DNA of 40,719 nucleotides from Crocinitomicaceae bacterium (GTDB taxonomy: Bacteria; Bacteroidota; Bacteroidia; Flavobacteriales_D; Crocinitomicaceae), in the NCBI GenBank assembly GCA_020436025.1, contig JAGQYP010000033.1:1-40719 (forward strand), given 5' to 3'. The notes under the pieces were generated by a model. That model was not told the DNA's origin. It made no database searches and worked only from the letters and a program-made list of their open reading frames with translations. Position numbers and translations under genes: made by a program. Shown here piece by piece: positions 14,178 to 24,400 of this stretch. The first letter of the stretch is position 1; each line of letters begins with the position of its first letter.

Positions 14178-14753
14178 ATGGATATAAAGCAAATAGTAGA
14201 CCAATTTTCAGAATCTCAAAAAATATTATCTGAATTCATTGAAAATCAAGATAATATAAACAAAATTCTGAAGGCTGCGAATCTAATCTCGGAATCCATT
14301 TCAAAAGGAGGAAAAGTCATCTCATGCGGTAACGGAGGATCGATGTGTGATGCCATGCATTTTGCAGAGGAACTAACTGGCAGATTCCAAGAGGACAGGG
14401 CCTCCATACCAGCTGTTTCAATCTCTGATCCGAGTCATATAACTTGTGTTGGTAATGATTATGGTTTCGACTATATATTTTCTAGATATGTAGAAGGCGT
14501 GGGTAAAGAAGGGGATGTTTTATTGGGAATTTCAACTTCTGGGAATTCAAAGAACATCATTGAAGCCGTAAAAGCAGCCCAACAAAAAGGAATGAAAACC
14601 ATTACCCTTACTGGAAAGGATGGAGGAAAACTAGCCAATATGGCTGACGTAGAAATTAGAGCTCCACATTCTAAGTATGCTGATCGTGCTCAAGAAATCC
14701 ATATTAAAGTTATTCATGCCTTAATCGGGCTGATTGAAAATAAAGTGAAATAA
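14178..14753 (+). CDS. gmhA: Sedoheptulose-7-phosphate isomerase (phosphoheptose isomerase)
   Basis: A 191-residue SIS-fold enzyme that aligns end to end with E. coli GmhA (192 residues), with the same residue numbers in the active-site region. Zinc/catalytic residues His61 and Glu65 are present in [11 protein letters not shown], the phosphate-binding loop in [12 protein letters not shown], and the second ligand pair in the [13 protein letters not shown] segment. His56 of E. coli is Met here, but it is not one of those ligands. The enzyme converts sedoheptulose 7-phosphate to D-glycero-D-manno-heptose 7-phosphate for LPS core or other heptosylated glycans. The other heptose genes are not in this window. 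A lipoprotein gene follows after 36 nt. Confidence 0.95.
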   Translation: MDIKQIVDQFSESQKILSEFIENQDNINKILKAANLISESISKGGKVISCGNGGSMCDAMHFAEELTGRFQEDRASIPAVSISDPSHITCVGNDYGFDYIFSRYVEGVGKEGDVLLGISTSGNSKNIIEAVKAAQQKGMKTITLTGKDGGKLANMADVEIRAPHSKYADRAQEIHIKVIHALIGLIENKVK

Positions 14754-14789
14754 TCTTATATTTAAGGGAAACATCTAAATTAATAACTA

Positions 14790-15062
14790 ATGAAATTCCC
14801 TTTAGTGATTGTCCTATTATTTTCTCTTTTAATGTCCTGTACTAATTCATTTGAAAACTCGGTTAAAAACGAATACGATAAGAACGAATGGTCAGAAGAG
14901 AACAGAAAAGAATTCTTAGATAAATGTCTTATCAATCTGGATATCAGCACTTGCGAATGCGTCTTAGCTAAGGTAATCGAAACAGGAAAAAACATATTGG
15001 AAGTTGGTCAAATGGAACACAATGAGTTCATTGGAATGGCACAAGAATGTCATGACCGCTAA
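14790..15062 (+). CDS. Small Cys-rich lipoprotein (family B, copy 1)
   Basis: A 90-residue predicted lipoprotein with lipobox LLMSC (Cys17). The mature part reads WSEENRKEFLDKC, then TCECVLAKVIE, and ends with QECHDR, giving four cysteines in a C...CxC...C order. The next gene (15164-15424) shows the same plan (WNERTREEFIEKC, SCHCILEKIE, ASC), so the two are tandem paralogues. The pattern might form two disulfides or a metal site; there is no CxxCH haem motif. It lies 36 nt after gmhA and may be co-transcribed; a one-mismatch promoter element (TATATTTA) sits in the gap. Function unknown. Confidence 0.82.
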   Translation: MKFPLVIVLLFSLLMSCTNSFENSVKNEYDKNEWSEENRKEFLDKCLINLDISTCECVLAKVIETGKNILEVGQMEHNEFIGMAQECHDR

Positions 15063-15100
15063 AATCAATACTAAAAAAAAAACCATGTTCACCTAATTCC

Positions 15101-15133
15101 TTGATATTCTCATTTACATTCTCCGTAAATTTG
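15101..15133 (+). promoter_or_regulatory. Promoter of the second family B lipoprotein gene
   Basis: TTG at 15101-15103, a 22-nt spacer and a perfect TAnnTTTG (TAAATTTG, 15126-15133). The ATG follows 30 nt downstream. It shows that the two paralogous lipoprotein genes can be expressed separately. Confidence 0.7.
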
Positions 15134-15163
15134 CGTGAAATTCAATTTTTTAGAGTTTAGAAG

Positions 15164-15424
15164 ATGAAAATAATTATTGGAATCAGCATTTTGGCGGTAA
15201 CTGCACTTAGCATTCTTTATGCTTGTTCTGAAGACAAATGGAATGAAAGGACACGTGAAGAATTCATTGAAAAATGTGTTGAAGACGGTGTTACTGAAAC
15301 TTCTTGTCATTGTATTCTAGAAAAAATTGAAAGTCTCAATTATTCCCCCTCCTCTCTTTATTCAAAAGATGAAAAGGTAAAGAAAGCCTATGAGGATGCT
15401 ATCGCTTCTTGTTTGGGGCTATAA
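15164..15424 (+). CDS. Small Cys-rich lipoprotein (family B, copy 2)
   Basis: An 86-residue predicted lipoprotein with lipobox ILYAC (Cys21) followed by Ser-Glu-Asp. The mature part has the motif W-N-E-x-x-R-x-E-F-I-E-K-C, then S-C-H-C-I-L-E-K-I-E, and a final Cys near the C-terminus (ASCLGL), matching the gene just upstream (14790-15062). The spacing between the CxC and the last Cys is longer here, with a Ser/Tyr-rich insert. It has its own strong promoter. No named family recognised; an envelope location is inferred from the lipobox, and function is unknown. Confidence 0.82.
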   Translation: MKIIIGISILAVTALSILYACSEDKWNERTREEFIEKCVEDGVTETSCHCILEKIESLNYSPSSLYSKDEKVKKAYEDAIASCLGL

Positions 15425-15503
15425 ACCTATTGCCTAAAATTTATCTGAATTTCTTTAAGTTTTGTTTTTTACTACATCCAAGAGCTAGATTCGTATTAAT
15501 TTC

Positions 15504-15511
15504 TATCTTTG
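15504..15511 (+). promoter_or_regulatory. -7 promoter element for comM
   Basis: TATCTTTG is a perfect TAnnTTTG, 23 nt before the comM ATG at 15535. No TTG lies at the standard -33 spacing. Confidence 0.6.
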
Positions 15512-15534
15512 CCTCAACCATTTAAATCAACATA

Positions 15535-17076
15535 ATGCTAGTAAAATCCTTTAGTAGCGCCGTATTCGGTATTGATGCTACAGTTATTACCATCGAAGTA
15601 AATTTAGGAATTGGAGTCAACTTTTATTTAGTTGGACTTCCTGACAGTGCTGTAAAAGAAAGTCAGCAAAGAATTAAAGCAGCCATTCAAAACAATGGCT
15701 TGAAATATCCTGGAAAGGAGATTACCATAAACATGGCTCCGGCGGATATTCGCAAAGAAGGCTCCTCGTTTGATTTACCTATTGCCATGGGCATTTTAGC
15801 GGCCTCTGAACAGATAAACGAAAATCATTTAGAAGAATACTTACTGATTGGAGAATTATCCCTAGATGGTGGTATTGCAGCGGTCAAAGGAATTTTACCT
15901 ACAACAATTAAAGCTAAAGAGGCAGGATTCAAAGGAATCATTGTTCCTAAAGCCAATGAAAAAGAAGCCGCTATTGTAGACGGAATAGATGTACACGGTT
16001 TTGAGAATATTTTGGAGGTCATTTCTTTCCTCAATGCCCCGAATCAATTTAAGCCATTCAAAATAGACATAGAAAAAGAATTTTACGGCAAACTCAACAC
16101 TTCAGAATTCGATTTTAAGGATGTGAAAGGTCAGGACACCATTAAAAGGGCTTTTGAAATAGCTGCGGCTGGCGGACACAACGTAATACTTATCGGGCCT
16201 CCCGGAGCTGGGAAATCCATGCTAGCCAAAAGACTTCCCACTATTTTACCACCCATGAGTTTGGCCGAAAGTCTTGAAACAACCAAGATTCATTCAGTTG
16301 CAGGAAATATAAAATCAGATTCGGGCTTAATCACCGAGCGACCTTTTCGAAAGCCTCATCATACAATTAGTGATGTTGCCTTAGTTGGAGGAGGTGGCTA
16401 TCCACAACCAGGAGAAATCAGTTTGTCGCACAATGGTGTTTTATTTTTAGATGAGCTACCTGAGTACAAAAGACAAGTATTGGAAGTCATGCGACAACCA
16501 CTTGAAGACCGAAAAGTGACAATTTCCAGAGCCAAATTTACAGTAGATTATCCAGCAGGATTTATGTTGATAGCCGCCATGAATCCTTGCCCTTGTGGTT
16601 ATTACAATCACCCGGAAAAGGAATGTTCTTGTGCTCCGGGTCTGGTTCACAAATACTTAAACAAGATCTCAGGTCCCCTACTCGACCGAATTGATCTGCA
16701 TGTGGAGGTAACTCCGGTAAAATTTGATGAATTGGCTTACGATACCATTCCTTCCAAAGGGAGTCAAGAAATTAGGGAACATGTTATTCGAGCGCGACTT
16801 ATTCAGGAAGATCGTTTTAAAGATTCTGCAGAAATTCATGCCAATGCTCAGATGAACTCCAAACAACTTAAGATGCATTGTCAAATTGATGAAGAAGGGA
16901 AAACAATCTTAAAAAACGCTATGGAAAAACTAGGATTGAGCGCAAGAGCCTATGACCGCATTTTACGTGTTTCCAGAACTATTGCTGATTTGGATCAATC
17001 TTTAATAATTGAAAGCTCACATTTAGCTGAAGCGATTCAATATAGAAGTTTGGATCGTGAAGGATGGGGAGGGTGA
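15535..17076 (+). CDS. comM: ComM/YifB-family Mg-chelatase-like AAA+ ATPase
   Basis: A 513-residue protein with the usual three parts: an N-terminal ChlI/Lon-protease-like domain (about 1-175; opens with SSAVFGIDATVITIEVNL), a central AAA+ domain with Walker A GPPGAGKS (about 222-229) and Walker B FLDELPE, and a C-terminal Mg-chelatase domain with the GLSARAYDRILRVSRTIADL segment. A four-Cys cluster (NPCPCG to ECSC, about 351-367) is typical of the family and may bind zinc. In transformable bacteria ComM is a hexameric branch-migration helicase that extends recombination of imported DNA. Its stop codon overlaps the first base pairs of a 19-bp tandem repeat. Confidence 0.95.
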   Translation: MLVKSFSSAVFGIDATVITIEVNLGIGVNFYLVGLPDSAVKESQQRIKAAIQNNGLKYPGKEITINMAPADIRKEGSSFDLPIAMGILAASEQINENHLEEYLLIGELSLDGGIAAVKGILPTTIKAKEAGFKGIIVPKANEKEAAIVDGIDVHGFENILEVISFLNAPNQFKPFKIDIEKEFYGKLNTSEFDFKDVKGQDTIKRAFEIAAAGGHNVILIGPPGAGKSMLAKRLPTILPPMSLAESLETTKIHSVAGNIKSDSGLITERPFRKPHHTISDVALVGGGGYPQPGEISLSHNGVLFLDELPEYKRQVLEVMRQPLEDRKVTISRAKFTVDYPAGFMLIAAMNPCPCGYYNHPEKECSCAPGLVHKYLNKISGPLLDRIDLHVEVTPVKFDELAYDTIPSKGSQEIREHVIRARLIQEDRFKDSAEIHANAQMNSKQLKMHCQIDEEGKTILKNAMEKLGLSARAYDRILRVSRTIADLDQSLIIESSHLAEAIQYRSLDREGWGG

Positions 17077-17131
17077 GTTTTGAGCAAGAGCAAGAGTTTT
17101 GAGCAAGAGCAAGAGTTTTGAGCAAGAGTAA
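17075..17131. repeat. 19-bp tandem repeat, three copies
   Basis: Units GAGTTTTGAGCAAGAGYAA at 17075-17093, 17094-17112 and 17113-17131; the first two are identical and the third has one change. A related degenerate stretch runs to about 17152. The array starts inside the comM stop codon, leaving no other 3' element before it. Confidence 0.92.
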
Positions 17132-17244
17132 GAGGATGACGCAAGAGGATGGCTCTTCTAAGTATAAATGAAAGTCGATCCTTTTTACTTTCGTTTTCAA
17201 CTTTATCTATTTCAGCATTTTAGTATCTTTCTGAAAAAAATTGA

Positions 17245-20200
17245 ATGAAGATTTTTACTCTTTTTATCACTTTACTTATTTCCTGGATTGGTTTTTCCCA
17301 AGAACACTTCCTCCGTGTCAATCCTAAGGGACATCAAGGCATGATTCGTGATTTGGTTATCACAAAAGATGGGGAACATGTACTCACGGGTAGTTTTGAT
17401 AAAAGTGTTAAGAAATGGAATCTAAAAACGGGAGTTTTGGAAACAGAATTCAGGAGTTATATTGGAGTGGGTTCCGAAGGGATGATCTACCATATTGCTC
17501 TTTCTCCTGATAATAAATATTTGGCAACTACTGGTTGGTTTGGAGCCGATGATGAAAGCGAAATTGTAGGAGACATTCGTGTATTCAATTTTGAAACTGG
17601 GAAAATGGCTTTTGTATTGAGGGGCTTGAACAATACTTCTACCGGACTGGCTTTTTCCGCCGATTCTAAATATTTGGTGGCTGGAGACACAGAAAGTAAA
17701 GTATTGAAATGGGAATTGGCTACTCAAAAAATCGTGGGAGATTTTAGTTATCATTCTACTGAATATGGAAAAGAATTGCATCGAATCGCTTGCAATGGAA
17801 AAATGCTGGTTACGGCAGGTTGGGATGGGAAATTATGCTTATTTGATCTCGAAAAGCCCGGAAATCCAATAAAAGAAGACAAAAAATTCTTCCAGGAATC
17901 CCTTTTGGACAATATTGGTGCCTTGGCCATTTCAAAAGATGGTTCGGAAATCGCTGTGGCTTTAAACCACTTCATCATCATTTACGATGGAAAACTGAAA
18001 CCCTACTTTGTTATCGAAAACAAAGAAAAACCTGGGTTCCTGAAATTTTCTGAAGATGGGACACGACTTCTAACAGGATCGATTAAATCAGGAAAAGGAA
18101 ATACTTGTTATGTCTTTGAAAAAAATGGTAAAGACTGGGTTGAATTTGCAAAACTGAAAGGACACGATAATTCTATCATCGCCGGTGATTTCATTAACCA
18201 CAATGAAATGGTCACTGCAGGAGGTGAAGAAAATGAAATTTGTTATTGGAAGCTCAACGGAATGGGCAACGAAGCCACTATTGAAAGAAAAATTGTTGGA
18301 GTAGGTCAAGAGTTTTTCGCAAGTGCTTTGGATGAAGAGTCATTAGCTTTGGCCTCCAAATGGACCGCAAATTTTGGAATGTCCATTTTGAATCAGAAGT
18401 TTGATCTATTTGAAAAAACGAAGGAGAATTTGTCTAATGATGAAATTTTCCCAAAACCTATTCAAAACAATGGAACTTATGAAGCCGAAACCTACAACGA
18501 AGGTGGTTATTCGATAGTCAATCCAAAACTCATTCTGAAAAAAAATGGCACGCCAATCGACACCATTATCCGCGAATATTGGAACGGGAGCAGACACAAC
18601 GCTTACACTTTCGCACCCAATGGAATGATTATCTCCGGAGGTTCTCAAGGAATCATGGCCGCGTACGACATGAATGGTTTTGAAAGAAACTACTTTGTGG
18701 GCCATGAAGGAGACATCTGGTCTACTACCATTTCAAAAAATGGAGAAAGATTGGTCACCTGTGGATCGGATCAAACCATTCGAATTTGGTCTTTGGATAA
18801 ATTAGGGAAAGATAATCCAGATCCAGATATGAAAAGTGTTTGGGATTATTTGGAATTTGTTGAAGTAAGCGATGTTTATCATCCAATTTTGAAATCTCTG
18901 AAATTAGAAGAATCAGCTAAAATCAAATCTTATGAAGCCTGGCAAAAAGTGATTGATGGTTTAAGAGAAAAAGACTATCCTGCCGATTTTTTAGAAACGA
19001 AACTGTATTTCTATAAGTCTCAAATTATCTATCCCATCGCATCTATTTTCATTGCAAACAACGGGGAATGGATTATTTGGAATGAAGATGGATATTTTTC
19101 AGCTTCCAAAAAAGGAGCACAGTTGGTGGGTTACCACATGAATCAGAAGAAAGACCAAGAAGCCAAATTCTATCCTTTCGGACAATTTGATTTGAAATAC
19201 AACCGCCCTGATATCATCTTAAGAGACCTAGCGGTGGCTAATGAAAACATGATCGATTTCTATTACCAAGCTTATATCAAGCGTTTAAAAAAATTCGGCA
19301 TGACAGAAGAACAACTTTCTGGAGATATTCATTTACCTGATTTGGAAGTCGTGAGCTATGAGCAAGTTGATAAAAAGCTGAAATTGGAAATTCAAGCTGA
19401 AGACAGTAAATACAAATTGGATCGATTCAACATCTATATTAATGATGTTCCCATTTTCGGAGCCAAAGGAAAAAAACTAGGTGATATAGCGAATTATAAA
19501 GAATCTCTGGAAATCGACCTTCCGGAAGGAAATAGCTTTGTTGAAGTATCTGTGATCAATAACAAAGGAGCTGAATCACTTAGAGAAAATTTATCCATAC
19601 ATGTTTCGAAAAGTCACAAACCAAATCTTTATTTAGTTTGTATTGGGGCTTCGGATTATCAAAATGATGCTTTCGATTTAAAATATGCCTCCAAAGATGC
19701 GAAAGACCTAAAAGAGTCCTTCTTGAACAGCACGAATTATGAAAAAATAAATTACAAACTTCTAGTGGATGAGGAAGTAACAAAAGAGAATATTGCGGAA
19801 ATCAAAAGTTTTGTGGCCCAGGCAGGCATTGATGATGTTGTAATCTTATTCATAGCTGGACATGGGGTTTTGGATGAAAACTTGGATTACTATTACGCCA
19901 CCCATGACATGGATTTTAATAATCCAGAAGATAGAGGTGTTTCTTACGCACAAATAGAAACGCTGCTGGACGGCTTGAAAGCGATCAAAAAAGTGCTCTT
20001 CATGGACACTTGTCATTCAGGTGAAGTAGATAAAGAAGATGTCGAGATTGTTGCAGAAACAAACTTTTTAGATGAGGATATTACTTTTAGAAATGCAGGA
20101 GCCAATGTAAGGAAAAAGGATGCCGTTGGATTAAAAGTATCACAGGAAATGGTGAAAGAATTATTTGCTGATGTACGAAGAGGTACAGGTGCCACAGTTA

Positions 20201-20439
20201 TAAGTTCGGCTGGAGGTGCAGAATATGCCATGGAAAGCGAATCTTGGAAAAATGGCTTATTTACTTTTTGCCTGTTGGATGCCTTAAAAAATGGAAGTGG
20301 CGATCTGAATAAGGATCAAAAACTGATGCTCAGTGAGGTTCAGAATTATTTGCAACGAAGAGTGGAAAAATTATCTAAAGGACGGCAGGTTCCTACTTCC
20401 AGAATTGAAAATATTAGTTTGGATTTTCAGTTGAAATAA
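17245..20439 (+). CDS. Exported WD40 propeller-caspase (peptidase C14) fusion
   Basis: A 1064-residue protein with a signal peptide (MKIFTLFITLLISWIGFSQ). Residues about 25-535 hold WD40-type repeats (for example GHQGMIRDLVITKDGEHVLT, then GHEGDIWSTTISKNGERLVT and DQTIRIWSL), enough for one or two propellers. A linker with WNEDGYFSASKKG, seen in related WD40-caspase proteins, follows at about 610-640. The C-terminal domain (about 790-1064) is a caspase fold with a His-Cys dyad: His873 in LFIAGHGV and Cys923 in MDTCHSGE. Bacterial C14 enzymes of this type often cleave after Lys/Arg. No T9SS sorting domain ends the protein, so it is probably periplasmic. It is monocistronic and ends at a bidirectional terminator. 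Confidence 0.93.
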   Translation: MKIFTLFITLLISWIGFSQEHFLRVNPKGHQGMIRDLVITKDGEHVLTGSFDKSVKKWNLKTGVLETEFRSYIGVGSEGMIYHIALSPDNKYLATTGWFGADDESEIVGDIRVFNFETGKMAFVLRGLNNTSTGLAFSADSKYLVAGDTESKVLKWELATQKIVGDFSYHSTEYGKELHRIACNGKMLVTAGWDGKLCLFDLEKPGNPIKEDKKFFQESLLDNIGALAISKDGSEIAVALNHFIIIYDGKLKPYFVIENKEKPGFLKFSEDGTRLLTGSIKSGKGNTCYVFEKNGKDWVEFAKLKGHDNSIIAGDFINHNEMVTAGGEENEICYWKLNGMGNEATIERKIVGVGQEFFASALDEESLALASKWTANFGMSILNQKFDLFEKTKENLSNDEIFPKPIQNNGTYEAETYNEGGYSIVNPKLILKKNGTPIDTIIREYWNGSRHNAYTFAPNGMIISGGSQGIMAAYDMNGFERNYFVGHEGDIWSTTISKNGERLVTCGSDQTIRIWSLDKLGKDNPDPDMKSVWDYLEFVEVSDVYHPILKSLKLEESAKIKSYEAWQKVIDGLREKDYPADFLETKLYFYKSQIIYPIASIFIANNGEWIIWNEDGYFSASKKGAQLVGYHMNQKKDQEAKFYPFGQFDLKYNRPDIILRDLAVANENMIDFYYQAYIKRLKKFGMTEEQLSGDIHLPDLEVVSYEQVDKKLKLEIQAEDSKYKLDRFNIYINDVPIFGAKGKKLGDIANYKESLEIDLPEGNSFVEVSVINNKGAESLRENLSIHVSKSHKPNLYLVCIGASDYQNDAFDLKYASKDAKDLKESFLNSTNYEKINYKLLVDEEVTKENIAEIKSFVAQAGIDDVVILFIAGHGVLDENLDYYYATHDMDFNNPEDRGVSYAQIETLLDGLKAIKKVLFMDTCHSGEVDKEDVEIVAETNFLDEDITFRNAGANVRKKDAVGLKVSQEMVKELFADVRRGTGATVISSAGGAEYAMESESWKNGLFTFCLLDALKNGSGDLNKDQKLMLSEVQNYLQRRVEKLSKGRQVPTSRIENISLDFQLK

Positions 20440-20470
20440 AAAAGGACGAGCCCTCACAACCCGTCCTTTT
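20440..20470. terminator. Bidirectional terminator between caspase and porP/sprF genes
   Basis: A 9-bp stem, AAAAGGACG/CGTCCTTTT (20440-20448 with 20462-20470), with a 13-nt loop. A-rich and T-rich flanks give a U tract in either direction. It lies between two convergent genes and probably ends both. Confidence 0.85.
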
Positions 20471-20495
20471 TACTCTCGGTTCAAAACCACCTATG

Positions 20496-21416
20496 TTAGT
20501 CCATAGATGCTTTCGCCTTGTTGTCCTTTTTCAGAAACTCAAATGACAAGACAACTTCGTGCGTTCCTTGAGAAAAAGTTTTCATGGCTGATGTCGTAAA
20601 ATCAAAGGCATAACCAATCAAGCATAGATTCTTGATCTTGTATTGAGCATAGATCGAAACGAATCCAAGTGTTCTATAAGAAGTTCCAAAGAAAACCTCA
20701 TCTTTAAAACTAGCTCTAAGAGAAATATCTGCCTGAAATGGGGCATTAATCACATAACGCATCATGGTACCTGGAGTTAATTTCCATTTTTCTCCAATTT
20801 TGAAATCATATTCTGCAGTCATATAAAAGTGTCTGGCAAGATTTGGAGAATTCTTCAAGGTTATCTTCATCAATTCATCGGTGTTGATGTTGAATAATCT
20901 TGGTATCGAGATCCCAACTCGCAGTTGCTCCATGTGAAAGAACATCCCAAATCCAAAATGAGGAATGACTTTTCCATTGATTGCCTGTGCATAAACTGCA
21001 TCGTCCTCATCCCAATAGGTTAATTCATTTAATCGTGAAGTGTACACATCTAGACCGGCCCCAATTCCGAAAGCCAATTTAGTTTTCTCACTTGTTTTAA
21101 CATGATAAGCATAATTTACCATGAAACTAGTGTTGTAGGTAACCCCCACGACTTCTCTAGAAACAAATCCACCTAATCCCATGTTCACCTTTTGAAAAGG
21201 TGCATCATAAGAAACTAATCCATTCCACGGAGATCCTTTTACTCCGGCCCACTGCTTTCTAAAAAAGGCAGTTGCAGTATGGTAATCATTTGCACCTGTT
21301 GCTGCTGGATTGTAATAAATCAAATTGTTGAAATATTGGGAGTACAAATATTCTTGCTGAGCATTTGTTTTCCCGACAAACGAGCCAAGTACTATAAGAA
21401 ATAATAACTTTTTCAT
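20496..21416 (-). CDS. PorP/SprF-family type IX secretion outer-membrane protein
   Basis: A 306-residue protein with a signal peptide (residues 1-19, ending KTNAQ) and the family opening QQEYLYSQYFNNLIYYNPAATG followed by FFRKQWAGVKGSPW, which is diagnostic. The rest alternates beta strands as expected for an outer-membrane barrel. In Flavobacterium johnsoniae, SprF helps deliver the adhesin SprB, and PorP/SprF-like proteins pair with type B CTD substrates encoded just upstream. That is the arrangement here: the stop of the SprB-repeat gene is 6 nt before this start, so they are almost certainly one operon and secretion partners. Confidence 0.95.
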   Translation of the reverse strand: MKKLLFLIVLGSFVGKTNAQQEYLYSQYFNNLIYYNPAATGANDYHTATAFFRKQWAGVKGSPWNGLVSYDAPFQKVNMGLGGFVSREVVGVTYNTSFMVNYAYHVKTSEKTKLAFGIGAGLDVYTSRLNELTYWDEDDAVYAQAINGKVIPHFGFGMFFHMEQLRVGISIPRLFNINTDELMKITLKNSPNLARHFYMTAEYDFKIGEKWKLTPGTMMRYVINAPFQADISLRASFKDEVFFGTSYRTLGFVSIYAQYKIKNLCLIGYAFDFTTSAMKTFSQGTHEVVLSFEFLKKDNKAKASMD

Positions 21417-21422
21417 AATCTT

Positions 21423-24400
21423 TTATTTTCTTCTTAAGTCTAAATACGAGTTGAGTTTTTCACCATTCTCCAATTCAAGAATGACGAAGTAAGTTCCATC
21501 AGGAAGGTCTGCACCACTTTTATTGGTTCCTCCCCAATCGTTTTGGTAATCTGAATTTTCATAAACCACATTCCCCCATTGGTTCAAGATGGTCACATGA
21601 CTATTTGGATACACTTCGAGTCCTCGAATCACCAAATAATCGTTTTTACCATCTCCGTTTGGAGTAATTCCTGTTGGAATTTGCAATGCATAGGGTTCTG
21701 TTAATTCGATGCTATCCGTAAATGAACAGCCATTTGAATCTACCAAGTAAAGCACATAAGTTCCCGCTCCAATTCCAGTCAAATCCTGAGTAGAATCTCC
21801 ATTACTCCAACTGAAAACATAAGGCATCGTACCTCCTGAAACGATTACATTCACTTCTCCATCGCTCATTCCGTGATCACTAACATTGTGACCATGGTAG
21901 AAAGTTGGAGTCGATAAATCTGCCCATAATAAATCTGGTTGAGTTATTGTCGCATTGATGTCCGTATAACACCCATTTCCATCTGTAACAGTCACCGAAT
22001 AATATCCAATGGCTAAATTGCTCAAATCTTCAGTTGTGTCTCCGGTAGTCCACAGAATACTATGAGGAAGTGTTCCTCCGCTTATGGATAAATCAAGTGC
22101 ACCATCATTTGCTTCGAAACAAGTTATTTGTGTTACGGCAAGATCTAAATCGATCAATGTAGGATCTACTACAATGTTGTTTAAGATATAATTACATCCA
22201 TTATCATCTAGAACCGAAACCTGATAAATTCCTGCTGGCAAACTAGTCACATCCTCTGAAGTTTGACCACTTGACCACTGATAGGTAAATGGAGTAACTC
22301 CACCGGTAACTGTTATATCAATGGCTCCATCATTTCCTCCATTACAGCTAACATCCGTAATTTGAGTAGTTACTCCTAAAGTATCTGGTTCATTTAAGAA
22401 GACTGAGCTTTGAGCAGTACATCCATTTTCGTCAGTGATTGTAACTGAATACGTTCCAGTCATTAATCCACTGGCATTCGGAGTATTTTGCCCATTTGAC
22501 CAGGCAAAGTAATAAGGCATTGTACCTCCAGATCCAGCTCCACTAGCCATACCATCAGCCAAACCATGACAACTTATTCCAAATCCATTGAAATTCGACG
22601 TTACATTTGATAAGGCAGTCAATTGAGCAGGCTGTGTCAAAGTAACACCTGCATTTAACTGACAACCATTGGTATCTGTCACTGTTACACTATATGTTCC
22701 AGCAATTAAATTTGTAATCTGGGAAGTTGTTCCTCCGTTGTTCCAGGCATAAGTGTAAGGTGCTGCTCCCCCACTCACGGTTGCTCCTGCACTTCCATCT
22801 GTGTTTCCAAAACACGAAATATTTGCTCCGTTGTAATCACTTGTAATTGCTACATCCATGTGCATGGTATCTGTGAGTGTTACAGAATAGGTTTGAGAAT
22901 AACAACCTCTACTATCCAAAACAACTAACTGATAAGTTGAGTCAATCGGAACCAATAGATCGTAATCCAAAACAGGCGCGAATGTTACTCCATTATCCAA
23001 TGATATAGAATAGTCACCCGTTCCTCCTGCCGGAGTAATCGTTATGGTTTCGTTTGTTTGCGGGCTCACATAACACTTGTTATAATCTATTAGAGCTGCG
23101 TAAACTGTTGTATCAACCGTAATCGGATATGGATCTGACAAACATCCATTCACATCTCTTACCAAAACATTGTAAGATTGACTGATTGTCATGGCTTCAA
23201 TATAATCTCCAACAGTTAGATAATTTGTTCCTCCATCAAATGAAATCTCATAATCAGGATTTCCTCCATTTGGATATACCTGAACATTAGTAGTTAACTG
23301 CCCAGGAATAGGACAAGCTATTTTTATCGAATCTGCCACTACTTTATCAGGTTGTACAATTGAAACGGTGACAGGTGCAGTCAGTCCACACATATTTCCA
23401 TCCATAATACTTAAAATATACCCCCCAACATCCAATGCAGATAAATCCTGAGTCGTGGAACCATTTGACCAATTGTAAGAATAAACTCCTGTCCCTCCTG
23501 TTAAGGTGACATCAATTGCTCCATCTGTTCCTTCAAAACAAGTTACATTAGTTACAGAAACACCAAGTATCATGGAATCTGGCTCTACCACACTAACAGA
23601 TCCATTTACTGTACATCCATTGTTATCCGTTACAGTTAGTGAATAGGAACCTGGAGCAAGATTAATTCTGTCTTCCTGAGTCAATCCATTATCCCATAGG
23701 AAAGTATAAACAGGAAATGTTCCTCCTGAAACAGTAACATCAATAGTACCATTGTCTTGACCATGACAAGTACTCGGAACACTCAACATTCCTAAACTTA
23801 AAGGCGATGGTTCAGCGATTCCGAAAGAAGTGAAACCGTAACAATTCTTAGCATCCGTTACTTCAACAGTATATATTCCTGCTGACAAACCATTGATAGA
23901 AGTTACACTTGTGGCTCCTGTACTCCAATTGATTGTGTAAGGAGTATTTCCAGCAACAATATTCAATACCGCTTCTCCATTTGCATCACCATTACATAAT
24001 ACCGGTGTTGTCCCTACACTAATCTCAAATGCATTACATGGTGGCTCTGTGATATATACACTATCAACAAGAACACAGTTGTTCGCATCGGTTATCTGAA
24101 CACTGTGCCAACCAGCAGGTACACCAGAAATATTAGAAGTTGTTGCCGAATTCGACCATAGATAGGAATAAGATGTCGTTCCTCCTGTTACATTTGCTTG
24201 AGCTGCTCCATCGGAACCTCCCTGCAACGAAACATCTGTGTGAGTAAACGTGTTATCTAAAGCATCTGGCTCTATTACCGCTGCAGTCGCAATTGCTAAA
24301 CAACCATTGTCATCTGTTACAGTTACGGTATATACTCCAGCACTTAAACCTGTAGCCGTAGCAGTTGTTTGTGCTCCTGGATCATCCCATAAATAAGTAA

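Noticed and set aside
14178..14753. His56 to Met change in GmhA as a lost zinc ligand.
   Set aside because: Counting from E. coli GmhA shows the ligand is His61, which is kept along with Glu65; position 56 is not a ligand.
15074..15083. A run of ten As after the first family B lipoprotein gene as a possible minus-strand terminator.
   Set aside because: No hairpin precedes it on either strand, and no minus-strand gene ends there.
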